A stretch of 64,000 nt of DNA, taken from assembly GCF_025770765.1 (NCBI RefSeq), contig NZ_JANZKY010000001.1, forward strand, positions 389,665 to 453,664, in the 5' to 3' direction. The notes below the pieces were generated by a model. The model was given only the letters and a program-made list of their open reading frames with translations, ran no database searches and was not told the origin of the DNA. Position 1 is the stretch's first letter, and each line of letters begins with the position of its first letter. The position numbers were made by a program, and so were the translations under genes. Below are positions 45,051-53,594 of this stretch, piece after piece. Origin of the DNA: Propionivibrio soli. GTDB taxonomy: Bacteria; Pseudomonadota; Gammaproteobacteria; Burkholderiales; Rhodocyclaceae.

Positions 45051-45458
45051 ATGTCTGACGTGCGCATCGGCAGCGGCAATTTCTTCTCGCAAGGGATCGA
45101 CAGCATCAGCCACGTCGCGGCTTCGCAGATCGGCGGGCTGCCGGAACAACAGGAATTGACTCCGGCAGAGCAGACGCAGCGGCCGCTGCTCGACACACTG
45201 CTGGCCTTGCCCAACATGGAGTCCTTCCTTGCCGATAGCATCCGCCCGGAACTCGACAGTGGCGAGTTGCTGCTGCCGGCTAACTTCCAGCGCGCGCACG
45301 ACTCCACCTTGCGCGCCCTGCAAGACGCGGCGGATAAGGTCCGCGAGAGCGACCCCGACGCCCTTAAGTTATTCAACCGCGCCGCACGCCTGCTCGGCGA
45401 CGAAAAGGCGCTACGCGACTTGCTCAACGACTACCGCACCGCCCTGCACAAGGGATGA
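45051..45458 (+). CDS. sctX: Secreted T3SS protein SctX (YscX-like)
   Basis: 135-residue protein in the yscX position. The N-terminus MSDVRIGSGNFFSQGIDSIS suits a secretion signal, and the C-terminal helical part (AHDSTLRALQDAADKVRESD to LRDLLNDYRTALHKG) resembles YscX. SctX is exported early and, with SctY and SctV, is needed for secretion in Ysc-type systems. AAAGGA lies upstream of the ATG. Confidence 0.82.
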   Translation: MSDVRIGSGNFFSQGIDSISHVAASQIGGLPEQQELTPAEQTQRPLLDTLLALPNMESFLADSIRPELDSGELLLPANFQRAHDSTLRALQDAADKVRESDPDALKLFNRAARLLGDEKALRDLLNDYRTALHKG

Positions 45459-45489
45459 ACAAGGAACGACGAATGGGAAACGGCTGGCG

Positions 45490-45846
45490 ATGACGGCGGA
45501 AGAAGAATCCTTTCTCGCGCTGCTCGGATACGTTTATATGCAGAACGACCGCCCCGACAAGGCGGCCGTTCTTTTTGCCGCCTTGGACCGGCTCGCGCCA
45601 GGCCAGGGGCAGGTGCTGCGCGCCCTCGCCCTGGCCCAGATCCGCAGCGGCAAGGCACAGCGTGCCCTCGATGCCCTGGACCGGTTGGCGATGGCCGGGC
45701 AGGCCGACGCCGCTTTTCACCTGTTGCGGGCACAGGCGCTCGGCGCGCTGGACCGTCAGGATGAAGCCGCGGCGGCGATGCGCGCCTATCTGCAACTCCG
45801 TACCGCGGCGCCGATCCCGGTGGGCGGCCAGATCATGAAGGGATAG
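45490..45846 (+). CDS. sctY: SctX chaperone SctY (YscY-like TPR protein)
   Basis: 118-residue tetratricopeptide protein ([20 protein letters not shown], then [20 protein letters not shown]). Length, repeats and position between sctX and sctV match YscY, the chaperone of YscX. ATG at 45490 is the only in-frame ATG that gives the family length; its ribosome binding site is weak, and a much longer frame upstream overlaps sctX. It ends two bases before sctV. Confidence 0.82.
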   Translation: MTAEEESFLALLGYVYMQNDRPDKAAVLFAALDRLAPGQGQVLRALALAQIRSGKAQRALDALDRLAMAGQADAAFHLLRAQALGALDRQDEAAAAMRAYLQLRTAAPIPVGGQIMKG

Positions 45847-45848
45847 CG

Positions 45849-47954
45849 ATGTCGGCCTTCGAAGCCCGCATGCAACGTATTGTCGTCTTGGCCACGAGCC
45901 GGAACGACATCGTTCTTGCCATCTTCCTCGTCTCGGTCATCTTCATGATGATCCTGCCGCTGCCAACCTGGCTGGTCGACGTGTTGATCGGCACCAATAT
46001 GACGATCTCGGCAATGCTGCTGATGGTAGCCATGTACTTGCCTTCGCCGCTCTCGTTCTCGAGCTTTCCGTCGGTGCTGCTGGTCACCACGCTGTTCCGA
46101 CTCGGCATCTCGATCGCCACGACGCGTCTGATCCTGCTGCAAGGCGACGCCGGCCACATCATCGATACGTTCGGCAATTTCGTCGTCGGCGGCAACCTCG
46201 TCGTCGGTCTCGTCGTCTTTCTGATCCTCACCATCGTTCAGTTCGTCGTCATCACCAAGGGCGCCGAGCGCGTCGCCGAAGTGGCCGCTCGCTTCTCGCT
46301 CGACGCCATGCCGGGCAAGCAGATGTCGATCGACGGCGACATGCGCGCCGGCACGATCGACATGGACGAGGCGCGTCGCCGCCGCCGCAACGTCGAGAAA
46401 GAGAGCCAGCTTTACGGTGCCATGGACGGGGCCATGAAGTTCGTGAAGGGCGACGCCATCGCCGGCCTCATCATCGTGGCCGTGAACCTGCTTGGCGGCA
46501 TGATCATCGGCACTTTCCAGCGCAACATGACCGCCGCCAAGGCGGTCAAGACATACTCAATCCTCACCATCGGTGATGGCCTGATCGCGCAAATCCCTGC
46601 GCTGTTCATCGCCATCTGTGCCGGCATGATCGTCACGCGGGTTCAAAGCGACGAGGGAGGCCCTTCGAACGTCGGCAAGGATATCGGCGGCCAGGTGCTC
46701 GCGCAGCCCCGCGCGTTGGTCATTGCCGCCGTCATCGCACTCGGCATGGGAATCATCCCTGGCATGCCGACCCCGGTATTCGGCGTGTTATCCATCGCCA
46801 TCGGCGCCGTCGGCTTTGTTCTGCTGCGCGGCACGCGCAAGGTCGTCAATGAAAAGACCGGCGAGGTGACCGAAGTGCCAGCCCTGCAGTCAGCAGCCGC
46901 GCCTGCCCGCAAAACGCCGGCGACGGCGGAAGAAGAATTTGCGCCCACCGTGCCGCTGCTGATGGACGTGGCGGCCGGCCTGAAAGCGAGCTTCGACCCC
47001 GCTGTGCTGAACGAGGAATTGCTCAAGATACGGCGCGCGCTCTACTTCGATCTCGGTGTGCCGTTTCCCGGCATTCAATTGCGTTTCAACGAGAACCTGC
47101 CCCCGGAAACGTACACGATCATGCTCGCCGAGGTGCCCGTATCGCAGGGCAAACTACGACCCGGCTACCTGCTGGTACACGAGAACACGCGCAATCTCGA
47201 TGCGCTACAGATTGCCTACGAGGAAGACAAGAAGTTCCTGCCCAACATTCCGACGATCTGGGTTTCGTCCGACCTCAAGGAACTGCTCGCCAAGGCGGGG
47301 ATCGCGTTCATGGATGCCAGCCAGGTACTCACTTACCATCTGGCGTTTGTGCTGCGCAAATACTCGTCGGATTTCATCGGCATTCAAGAGACGAAGTTCC
47401 TGCTCTCCGCCATGGAAGCCCGCTTCCCCGACCTGATCAAGGAAGTGACACGCGTGCTGCCGATCCAGAAGATTGCCGAAATTCTGCAGCGTCTGGTCTC
47501 GGAGGACATTTCCGTGCGCAACCTGCGCGCAATCTTGGAAGCGTTGATCGAATGGGGGCAGAAAGAAAAGGATTCGGTCCTGCTCACCGAATACGTGCGT
47601 TCGACACTCAAACGCCATATCTGCTACAAGTATTCGAGCGGTCAGAATATTCTTGCCGCTTATCTTCTGGCACCCAACGTCGAAGACACCGTACGCACCG
47701 CGATCCGCCAGACGAGTGCCGGCAGCTACCTTGCGCTCGACCCGGCGATCGGCAAACGTCTGGTGGAAAACATCAAGAAAGCCGTCGGCGATCTTTCCGC
47801 CGCCGCACAAAAACCGGTGCTGCTCACCTCGATGGATATCCGGCGCTACCTGCGCAAGATGATCGAGCAGGATCTCTACGATCTTCCGGTCCTGAGTTAC
47901 CAGGATCTGACGCAGGAAATCAACATCCAGCCGCTGGCGAGGGTCGAGCTGTGA
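45849..47954 (+). CDS. sctV: Export gate protein SctV
   Basis: 701-residue YscV/LcrD/FlhA-family protein. Membrane segments occupy about residues 15-320, with the FHIPEP-type conserved loop [20 protein letters not shown] and [20 protein letters not shown]. The cytoplasmic domain forms the nonameric ring that receives chaperone-substrate complexes ([20 protein letters not shown] marks its start). Last gene of the sctW operon, convergent with the STAS gene 20 bases away. Confidence 0.97.
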   Translation: MSAFEARMQRIVVLATSRNDIVLAIFLVSVIFMMILPLPTWLVDVLIGTNMTISAMLLMVAMYLPSPLSFSSFPSVLLVTTLFRLGISIATTRLILLQGDAGHIIDTFGNFVVGGNLVVGLVVFLILTIVQFVVITKGAERVAEVAARFSLDAMPGKQMSIDGDMRAGTIDMDEARRRRRNVEKESQLYGAMDGAMKFVKGDAIAGLIIVAVNLLGGMIIGTFQRNMTAAKAVKTYSILTIGDGLIAQIPALFIAICAGMIVTRVQSDEGGPSNVGKDIGGQVLAQPRALVIAAVIALGMGIIPGMPTPVFGVLSIAIGAVGFVLLRGTRKVVNEKTGEVTEVPALQSAAAPARKTPATAEEEFAPTVPLLMDVAAGLKASFDPAVLNEELLKIRRALYFDLGVPFPGIQLRFNENLPPETYTIMLAEVPVSQGKLRPGYLLVHENTRNLDALQIAYEEDKKFLPNIPTIWVSSDLKELLAKAGIAFMDASQVLTYHLAFVLRKYSSDFIGIQETKFLLSAMEARFPDLIKEVTRVLPIQKIAEILQRLVSEDISVRNLRAILEALIEWGQKEKDSVLLTEYVRSTLKRHICYKYSSGQNILAAYLLAPNVEDTVRTAIRQTSAGSYLALDPAIGKRLVENIKKAVGDLSAAAQKPVLLTSMDIRRYLRKMIEQDLYDLPVLSYQDLTQEINIQPLARVEL

Positions 47955-47974
47955 GCCCTCGCAGGTGCATTGCC

Positions 47975-48307
47975 TCAGACCTTGGTGACGCCGTCCTCGA
48001 CGGTATCCGCCACGGCGAAGAGGCTGAGAAAGCCGCTCATTTCGAACACCTCGCGTACCACGTCGCGCATGCCGACAAGCGCCATCTTGCCTTGCACTGG
48101 CCGCAACCGTTTGCCGGCAAGCAAGACGACGCGCAGGCCTGCGGAACTGATGTAGTCAAGGCTCGAGAAATCGAACAACAGCCGCTTTGTGCCGGCATCC
48201 AGGTTCTCGACGAGTACGCGTTCGAGTTCGGGAGAACTCGTGCTGTCCAGGCGGCCGATCGGTTGCACGACCAGAATGTCGTCGATGCTGCGTTTTTCCA
48301 GCCTCAT
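47975..48307 (-). CDS. STAS-domain anti-anti-sigma protein (BtrV-like)
   Basis: 110-residue single STAS domain. The helix start DYISSAGLRV has Ser54/Ser55 at the phosphorylation site of SpoIIAA/RsbV-type antagonists. In the partner-switching model, the HATPase (52840-53313) phosphorylates it, and the PP2C phosphatase (57538-59688) reactivates it. Bordetella BtrV is the closest functional parallel. It lies between sctV and sctD on the opposite strand, with no GGAACC-type box upstream. Confidence 0.9.
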   Translation of the reverse strand: MRLEKRSIDDILVVQPIGRLDSTSSPELERVLVENLDAGTKRLLFDFSSLDYISSAGLRVVLLAGKRLRPVQGKMALVGMRDVVREVFEMSGFLSLFAVADTVEDGVTKV

Positions 48308-48372
48308 GGCAATACCCGTTTGGCGGTTGCGAAGTGGGAATCCAATTGTAAGGGAAGTACGGGCGCATTCAA

Positions 48373-49752
48373 ATGAGCAATGCAGGGCAAGCCGAGCTTC
48401 GAATCCACAATGGCATCCATGCCGGCGCCCGCGCGCGCCTGGAGGCGGGTCGCTACGTGCTCGGCACCGACCCGCAGTGCGACTTTGTCATATGCGATCA
48501 GGAAGTCGGGGGCGAGCAGCTCGAAATCGCCGTCGGCGACGGAGGGTGGAGTTATCGACCCTTGCCGGGAGACGGCAATATCAATGCGGAGGCGATTCTC
48601 ATCGCACCGGGAACGGCGCTTCGGCTCGGTCCGGTCGTCATTTCGGTGGAGCAGGCGGATGCACCCTGGCGTACGCCGATAAGCCAGCCCGAACCCGCGA
48701 AAAGAGAAACCGCGCAGGACGTCTCAACGGACGAACGCAAGGAGCCTTCCCCAGCGGCCGAGCCCGCCGCGGTAAGCGAAACGCCCGGGAGTTCGGAAGT
48801 CCCACAAGCCCAGCCGCCCCGGCTACCGCCCACGCGCCGCTACAAAGTGCTTTGGGCAACGTTGGGAATTTGCGTGCTGATCGGCCTCCTCGCGCTTTTC
48901 TTGCTTGGCCGAAGCAATGACGCCGGCGTTTCGCCTCCGTCGCCAGAGGCGGTTTCGGCCGATGCCGTCTTTGAAGCGCGCAAGGCGCGAGTAGTAGCAA
49001 TATTGGAACGCTTGAACATGCTCGACCGGGCGCGGGTCGAGCGCCAGGCGAACGGCAGCCTCGTCGTCGACGCCGCACTCATTGACGACGCGGAGTACGA
49101 GGAATTGGCCGCCGAGTTGGCGCAGCTCAACCCACGTCCGGGCTTGCGCGTCTCCGACGAAAACACGCTGATCGAAGCGGTACGCGACGCGCTCGCCGAG
49201 CGCGCCCCCGGAGTTAAGGCGGACTATCTCGGCTCCGGACGCTTCCGCCTTTCCGGAAAAGTGGCAAACGAAAGCGAGCGCGACGGACTCCTGCAAGCGC
49301 TGACCACCGCCTTTCCCGCGGTGCGTGCTTTCGAATCCGCGCTGCTCACGCCACCCATGATGGCCGAGCGGTTGGTGCAGATGTTGCAGGACAACGAAGT
49401 GACGGTACTCGGCCAAGCCTGGAGCGATGAGACGTTTTCGGTCGACGTCAACGTGGCACCATCGCGGCTATTGCTGCTGAAGCAAACATTGACGCGCGTC
49501 GAAACCGAGTACGGGCGATGGCTCAAGTTCGTCGTGCGCATCCAGGGGGAGGGAGCGGAAAAGCCCCCGTTACAGACCGCGTCGTTGCCGTTCAAGATTC
49601 AGGGTGTCGTCGGCGGTGAGACGCCCTACATCGTTCTGCCTGGAAACGAGAAGGTGGTTCCCGGCGGCAGCGTCGGCAAGTGGCGGCTCGTCGAAGTCGC
49701 GTCTGACCACCTGGTGTTCGACGGCCCGCAGCGGCTCGTCGTCAGTCGATGA
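48373..49752 (+). CDS. sctD: Inner-membrane ring protein SctD
   Basis: 459-residue YscD/PrgH-type protein. A cytoplasmic FHA-like domain (residues about 8-100, YVLGTDPQCDFVICDQEVGG), a Pro/Glu-rich linker, one membrane helix near 158-177 (VLWATLGICVLIGLLALFLL), then periplasmic ring-building modules ending in a SctD-specific tail. It forms the outer inner-membrane ring with SctJ. The next ORF overlaps its stop. No GGAACC-type box was found in the 65 bases upstream, unlike the other T3SS operons. Confidence 0.9.
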   Translation: MSNAGQAELRIHNGIHAGARARLEAGRYVLGTDPQCDFVICDQEVGGEQLEIAVGDGGWSYRPLPGDGNINAEAILIAPGTALRLGPVVISVEQADAPWRTPISQPEPAKRETAQDVSTDERKEPSPAAEPAAVSETPGSSEVPQAQPPRLPPTRRYKVLWATLGICVLIGLLALFLLGRSNDAGVSPPSPEAVSADAVFEARKARVVAILERLNMLDRARVERQANGSLVVDAALIDDAEYEELAAELAQLNPRPGLRVSDENTLIEAVRDALAERAPGVKADYLGSGRFRLSGKVANESERDGLLQALTTAFPAVRAFESALLTPPMMAERLVQMLQDNEVTVLGQAWSDETFSVDVNVAPSRLLLLKQTLTRVETEYGRWLKFVVRIQGEGAEKPPLQTASLPFKIQGVVGGETPYIVLPGNEKVVPGGSVGKWRLVEVASDHLVFDGPQRLVVSR

Positions 49753-50006
49753 GCCGACAGATAGGACCAATATCAAAAGATCGACAGGAAATGAACCTCA
49801 CCGAACTTGAAGAACGATTGAACGGCCCCGACGGTGTTGCGGCTCGCGATGAGGTGGCCACGCGGTTGGCGGAAATGGAACAGCGACTACGCGGGCAGAT
49901 TGCCGCCGGTATGCCGCGGAGCGAGTTTCCCGATTGCCAGGCAGCGCTCGACGCCGTGGTTGCTGCCGCCGAGGTCATCAGCCAGCGGCGCGTAGGGCTG
50001 GGTTGA
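49749..50006 (+). CDS. YscE-like needle co-chaperone
   Basis: Small helical protein of 85 residues, or 71 if translation begins at the ATG at 49791 (MNLTELEERLNGPDGVAARD). The short form closely matches YscE in length and two-helix pattern. YscE with YscG holds the needle subunit SctF before export. I give the longer form because its ATG overlaps the sctD stop (ATGA); neither start has a strong ribosome binding site. Position just before sctF supports the role. Confidence 0.7.
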   Translation: MSRQIGPISKDRQEMNLTELEERLNGPDGVAARDEVATRLAEMEQRLRGQIAAGMPRSEFPDCQAALDAVVAAAEVISQRRVGLG

Positions 50007-50168
50007 CACTTAAGCACGGGCAGAAAACTACGTGAGCAACCCAACCACGGCAAGAAACGGCAAAGCGTGTATCTTTAGTTTAGTGGAAACGGCAGTGTAA
50101 ACAACGTTCCGGCCACGATGGCCGGCCCCAACCAATAGACAGCGGGATAACGAAAGCGGAGAACCAGA

Positions 50169-50408
50169 ATGATCACCAACGGCTTGTCTTTCGACTACAT
50201 CGGCACTTCGGTCGCTAACGTCGTGGAAAATGCGGAGACGTCGCTCAAGAATAAGATTTCGAGCCTCGACGCAGACACGGCGAGTTCGACGGACCTGCTT
50301 CTGCTGCAGCAGGAAATTTCGAAATTCACGATCATGACGGAGATTCAGAGCACGCTCGTGAAGGAACTCAGCGACGCGATGAAGGGCGTCATCCAGAAAG
50401 CAGGCTGA
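50169..50408 (+). CDS. sctF: Needle subunit SctF
   Basis: 79-residue needle protein of the YscF/PrgI/MxiH type: two helices with a turn, ending QSTLVKELSDAMKGVIQKAG across the last twenty residues, a hallmark of needle subunits. It polymerises into the hollow needle. GGAG-like sequence (AAGCGGAGAACCAG) precedes the ATG. The 162-base upstream gap from the YscE-like gene holds no GGAACC-N15-TTAC box that I could find. Confidence 0.95.
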   Translation: MITNGLSFDYIGTSVANVVENAETSLKNKISSLDADTASSTDLLLLQQEISKFTIMTEIQSTLVKELSDAMKGVIQKAG

Positions 50409-50657
50409 CTTTTTTTGCTTCCCGTTCAGGCCCCGCTCAGGTCCTTTTCCTCTATGCGTGGGGCATTGCGCTCCCCATGAAGAATCGGAACCAGAGCGGA
50501 GTGTGAGCCCTTCGAATCTCTCCGGTATCCAGAAAGGATTTGGGCCGGCCGTTTTCCCATCCTCGCATGCAGGGTTCCGACACATTAAGCGGGTTGTTCA
50601 CAGCATACCCGCAAGTTTCCGGACCTTGATCCAGCGGGCCCTTGTCGTGCCTCCGGC
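50409..50657. other. Non-coding stretch after sctF
   Basis: No convincing gene. A T-run directly after the sctF stop (from about 50409) is not preceded by a clear stem. A weak hairpin GCGGGT-N12-ACCCGC spans 50589-50612 and lies downstream of the minus-strand gene at 50658. GGAACC at about 50487 and at 50571-50576 (minus) lack a TTAC box at the right distance. Confidence 0.4.
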
Positions 50658-51083
50658 CTAGACCTTTTTCGGATCGTCCCCGTTGCCGGTCGGTCCGTTG
50701 CGCGTAAATTGTTCGGCAAAACGAACACCACCGAGGGCTTCCTGCGCCGTTTCGATCATTCCCAAAGCCTGCGTCACGGTGCGTGCCGACAATGGCTTTC
50801 CCGGAGAAGGCTTTAAGCCAAGTTCATCAGCGACGGCTCGCGAAAGCGAGGCGCCATACGAACTCGCCAACGCCTCAACGAACATCCGCGTCGCATCGCC
50901 GTCACCTTCAACCCATGCCACGGAGCGGCCAGAGGGCGTGCTGCCGGTAGCGACAAGCTTGTAGGACTCGCCGTCGATTTGAACGTGCAAGTCTTGGCCC
51001 AACGCGGCCTCGCGGCGAAAATCGTCCACCGACAAGGAAGGACGCGCGGCGCCTGAAGTCGCATTAAGGTTCGAAATACTCAC
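50658..51083 (-). CDS. Unknown protein of the T3SS regulon, possible secreted substrate
   Basis: 141-residue protein without recognised domains. It begins (M)SISNLNATSGAARPSLSVDD, a Ser/Asn/Thr-rich start typical of type III secretion signals, and continues with a region (LHVQIDGESYKLVATGSTPS) that alternates hydrophobic residues. The start is GTG at 51083. Promoter D lies about 210 bases upstream on the same strand. It may be an effector, a secreted regulator such as those that control ECF sigma factors in Bordetella, or a chaperone; I cannot decide. Confidence 0.6.
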   Translation of the reverse strand: MSISNLNATSGAARPSLSVDDFRREAALGQDLHVQIDGESYKLVATGSTPSGRSVAWVEGDGDATRMFVEALASSYGASLSRAVADELGLKPSPGKPLSARTVTQALGMIETAQEALGGVRFAEQFTRNGPTGNGDDPKKV

Positions 51084-51589
51084 CGTCGAATGCCTTTTCC
51101 ATGTGTTGGTGCAATAGCGGCGGCCTGCTCAACTCCAACCCGACTCTCCGCTTCCGCGCCTTCTCCGACGTTTTCTCGTCGTATCGATACAAATTCCTTT
51201 TTTCTCCCGTGCTTCCATCCACGGCATTACAAAAACCTGCGCTCGCCGGTGGCGCAGCGGCCCATTGGCGACTATGCTGACACTCTATCTGGCCTGTTAG
51301 TAACAGCACTAAAGGCTTAGTTCCAGCGAATGCATCGCACGTCCCGTGCCTTCGGGACGCCTCGCAGGACATCCGTTTGTGCTATCTCTTCCAGGCCTTT
51401 TTGGTAAGATAGCCCGACAAATTGCATAAATGACCATGTCGTTCACGCCGTTGTCATGCGCGCACGGCACTCTGGCCATACCGCGGAAGAGCGGGGGGAA
51501 GCGTGGACTTTTCGGCAATCGGCGTACCCGGCATGGTGCACGGTTAGCGGACCGCCTGCGCAAGGTGACGCAGCATTCGGACAACAACG
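51084..51589. other. Intergenic region upstream of the sigma factor gene
   Basis: 506 bases without a convincing gene. It contains promoter D on the minus strand and, presumably, the promoter of the ECF sigma gene on the plus strand. Short open frames cross it on both strands but lack ribosome binding sites and family resemblance. I found no GGAACC-type box oriented toward the sigma gene, so sigma autoregulation by this motif is not supported. Confidence 0.5.
51297..51324 (-). promoter_or_regulatory. Candidate ECF promoter D: unknown small gene
   Basis: Minus strand: GGAACT (51324-51319), 15-base spacer, TTACTAA (51303-51297). The spacing is identical to the other sites. The leader to the GTG at 51083 would be about 205 bases, longer than at sites A-C. 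Confidence 0.65.
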
Positions 51590-52324
51590 ATGAACCGCAG
51601 CATCGAGAGCGACTCGGCAGCCGCAGGCGACGCGATGTCAGAAGCCGCGGAAAGCGCGCAAGGCGGTGACATCGCAATGCCGAGTGCATGGAACGGCTCC
51701 CCGTTTCAATCCACGGCTCCCGATGCTTTTCCGCCGGAAAGCGAAGGCGATGTTGAGTCGTCCGAACTTGTCGAATCTGAGCCGAGCGCTCCCCTGCAAG
51801 CCGATACGTCCGCTCTATTCAAGCAACTGGTACACGACCACCGCGAACGCCTGTACCGCTTTGTCTTGAAAAACATCGGCAACTCAACCGAAGCCGAGGA
51901 AATTACCCAGCAAGCATTCATGGAAGCGGCGCGCTCGTACGCGACCTATCGCGGCGAATCCGCGGTGTCCACATGGATCTACGGCATCGCGATGAACCTG
52001 ACACGCAACTATCTGTCGCGCTCACCGCACCGCAAATACGATTTTGTCGACGAGCAATCACTGGAGACACTCGCGTCGAACGAGGTCGATCCAGCCGACG
52101 CGCTGGCTAACCGTCAGGCGGTAGAGGCACTGCAGCGCGAACTTGCGGAGTTGCCCGACGAAATCAGAGAGGTGCTGCTCCTCGTGGCACTCGATGAGGT
52201 CTCCTACGAAGACGCCGCGGTCATGTTGTCGATTCCGGTCGGTACGGTGCGCAGTCGGGTATCGAGAGCCCGTGCCAAGCTACGCCAACGGCTGACCAGC
52301 GCGGGGATCGAGCTCGGTTTCTAG
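51590..52324 (+). CDS. ECF sigma factor (BtrS/HrpL-like role), extended N-terminus
   Basis: 244-residue sigma-70 family protein. Region 2 spans about residues 75-143 (EAEEITQQAFMEAARSYATY with DNA-melting part AVSTWIYGIAMNLTRNYLSR) and region 4 about 180-236 (LPDEIREVLLLVALDEVSYE, then GTVRSRVSRARAKLRQRL). The first 75 residues are acidic, Ser/Pro-rich and probably disordered; ordinary ECF factors lack this. No anti-sigma gene follows directly; the HATPase and STAS proteins are candidates. It is the only sigma factor in the window and the likely reader of the GGAACY-N15-TTACYWA boxes. Internal ATGs (M16, M30) could shorten the extension. Confidence 0.9.
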   Translation: MNRSIESDSAAAGDAMSEAAESAQGGDIAMPSAWNGSPFQSTAPDAFPPESEGDVESSELVESEPSAPLQADTSALFKQLVHDHRERLYRFVLKNIGNSTEAEEITQQAFMEAARSYATYRGESAVSTWIYGIAMNLTRNYLSRSPHRKYDFVDEQSLETLASNEVDPADALANRQAVEALQRELAELPDEIREVLLLVALDEVSYEDAAVMLSIPVGTVRSRVSRARAKLRQRLTSAGIELGF

Positions 52325-52347
52325 GAGCGGGACGACTTCTTTACGTT

Positions 52348-52839
52348 TCACACGCGGTTGAGCATCCATGGCGGCGGCCGTTCCCCTCCGGCGTGCGTCG
52401 CCGCCGTCGTTTCGCCGCTGGTCGGCTCCCCACGGTGCAGCCGCTCGGCCCACGTTTCGGCCAGATTAAGCAGGCCTTCGAGTTGATCAAGCAGATGCTG
52501 CCCAGTCGTCTCCGCCAGCGGCAACTGAAACTGCAGGCAAGGCTTGCCGTCCGGCGCAATGCAAAGGAAACCGCCACCGCTCCCCGCGCCCATGAAATTG
52601 GCGCGCAGCATGGCTGTCTGGCTCCCGTGCGGAACCGTTTGCCGTCCATCGGTGAGCGGGCACGAGAGGAGCCAGCGCTGAGCGCCGGGAACATGGGCTA
52701 GCGTTACCAGCCAGCGGCCGTCAAATGCCAGCTGGCAGCAGCCGTTACCGTCGAGCTTCAGACCCGGAACGCCGATCAAGGTACCGAGCTCATTGATTGT
52801 CGAGTCAGGACCTCCGGCAACATGCGGGGCTCCGGTCAT
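52348..52839 (-). CDS. CesT-family chaperone without adjacent effector
   Basis: 163-residue class I chaperone-like protein: CCQLAFDGRWLVTLAHVPGA, then SGGGFLCIAPDGKPCLQFQL and a C-terminal helix LLDQLEGLLNLAETWAERL. It is adjacent to the HATPase gene (stop and start abut) and is probably cotranscribed with it. No effector lies next to it, so its client may be encoded elsewhere, or it may have a regulatory role by binding a secreted regulator. Confidence 0.75.
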   Translation of the reverse strand: MTGAPHVAGGPDSTINELGTLIGVPGLKLDGNGCCQLAFDGRWLVTLAHVPGAQRWLLSCPLTDGRQTVPHGSQTAMLRANFMGAGSGGGFLCIAPDGKPCLQFQLPLAETTGQHLLDQLEGLLNLAETWAERLHRGEPTSGETTAATHAGGERPPPWMLNRV

Positions 52840-53313
52840 CTAATTTCCTCCGCCCGTACCTGGCCCGCTTTCGGGCGACGTTTCCGCCTTGCAGAATACG
52901 ACCACATTCGCGACGCCGTCATGCCGCTGATAACTCAGGTGATCGGCGAGCTTGCGCACAAAATGGACCCCGAGGCCGCCGATCTCTCGCTCGTCGATAT
53001 CCTTTTCGGTATCCGCGGGCGGCAGACTGGTCGGATCGAACTCCGGCCCATAGTCCCGTAGCGTGACGCACACCCGGTGACCGTCATAATCAGCGTTGAC
53101 CTCGATGGTCCCATCGTTGCAGTTGCGATAGGCATGCGCAACGATATTGGCAATCAGCTCGTCGAGAATGATATTCACGTAGCGGATTGTCCGTTCCTGC
53201 ACGCCGGCCGTCGCCGCCCATTCCTCAACGGCATCCGCGAGTTCCGCGATCTCGGGCGCACGGCTGTTGAGCTGGCGGGAAAAAGACGATGAGGACGATG
53301 ACGGGGCTGACAT
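52840..53313 (-). CDS. HATPase switch kinase / anti-sigma protein (BtrW/RsbW-like)
   Basis: 157-residue GHKL ATPase of the RsbW/SpoIIAB type, which phosphorylates a STAS partner and may also bind a sigma factor. The N-box is DELIANIVAHAY with Glu52 and Asn56; the G1 box is RDYGPEFDP (Asp87, Gly89); the G2-like stretch is GGLGVHFVRKLAD. ATG at 53313 follows a frame with unrelated upstream codons, and the start MSAPSSSSSSFSRQ is preferred. A weaker copy of the regulon box (site F) lies 170 bases upstream on this strand. Confidence 0.9.
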   Translation of the reverse strand: MSAPSSSSSSFSRQLNSRAPEIAELADAVEEWAATAGVQERTIRYVNIILDELIANIVAHAYRNCNDGTIEVNADYDGHRVCVTLRDYGPEFDPTSLPPADTEKDIDEREIGGLGVHFVRKLADHLSYQRHDGVANVVVFCKAETSPESGPGTGGGN

Positions 53314-53481
53314 GGCCGTGGGATATCGACTCAGAATAGAACGCGGCTGATTGGGCGTCTTGAGTTCATCGAGTTCAGTAGACGACAAGCATAACGGAAA
53401 CCATTGCACATGGCGCGGCGGTCCTCGCGAAGCCCTTTTCCCCTGCCCTTTGCCCTCACCGGCTGAGAAGAAACCTTTGTG

Positions 53482-53509
53482 TGGGTATCAAACGGCGTCT
53501 CTAAGTTCC
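53482..53509 (-). promoter_or_regulatory. Candidate ECF promoter F (weaker): HATPase and chaperone genes
   Basis: Minus strand: GGAACT (53509-53504), 15-base spacer, ATACCCA (53488-53482). It departs from the TTACYWA pattern at two positions, but spacing, orientation and position fit. Confidence 0.4.
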
Positions 53510-53566
53510 CGATGCAACGATTTCTCGCACCAGGCGCGATATTTTGGAGCAAATTCCGACGGGCAC

Positions 53567-53594
53567 GGAACCGGAAACGCCGATCCGTTACCAA
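53567..53594 (+). promoter_or_regulatory. Candidate ECF promoter E: sensor/phosphatase operon
   Basis: Plus strand: GGAACC (53567-53572), 15-base spacer, TTACCAA (53588-53594). It precedes the seven-gene operon that contains the PP2C phosphatase and implies that the T3SS sigma factor also drives its own control genes. Confidence 0.7.

Noticed and set aside
50409..50425. T-run after sctF as an intrinsic terminator
   Set aside because: No stable stem directly precedes it.
50487..50576. GGAACC occurrences in both orientations after sctF
   Set aside because: Neither has TTAC at a spacing of 15 and neither points at a gene start.
51064..51372. 102-codon minus-strand frame between the unknown gene and promoter D
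   Set aside because: It starts upstream of the inferred transcription start, has no ribosome binding site and overlaps the GTG-started gene; likely chance.
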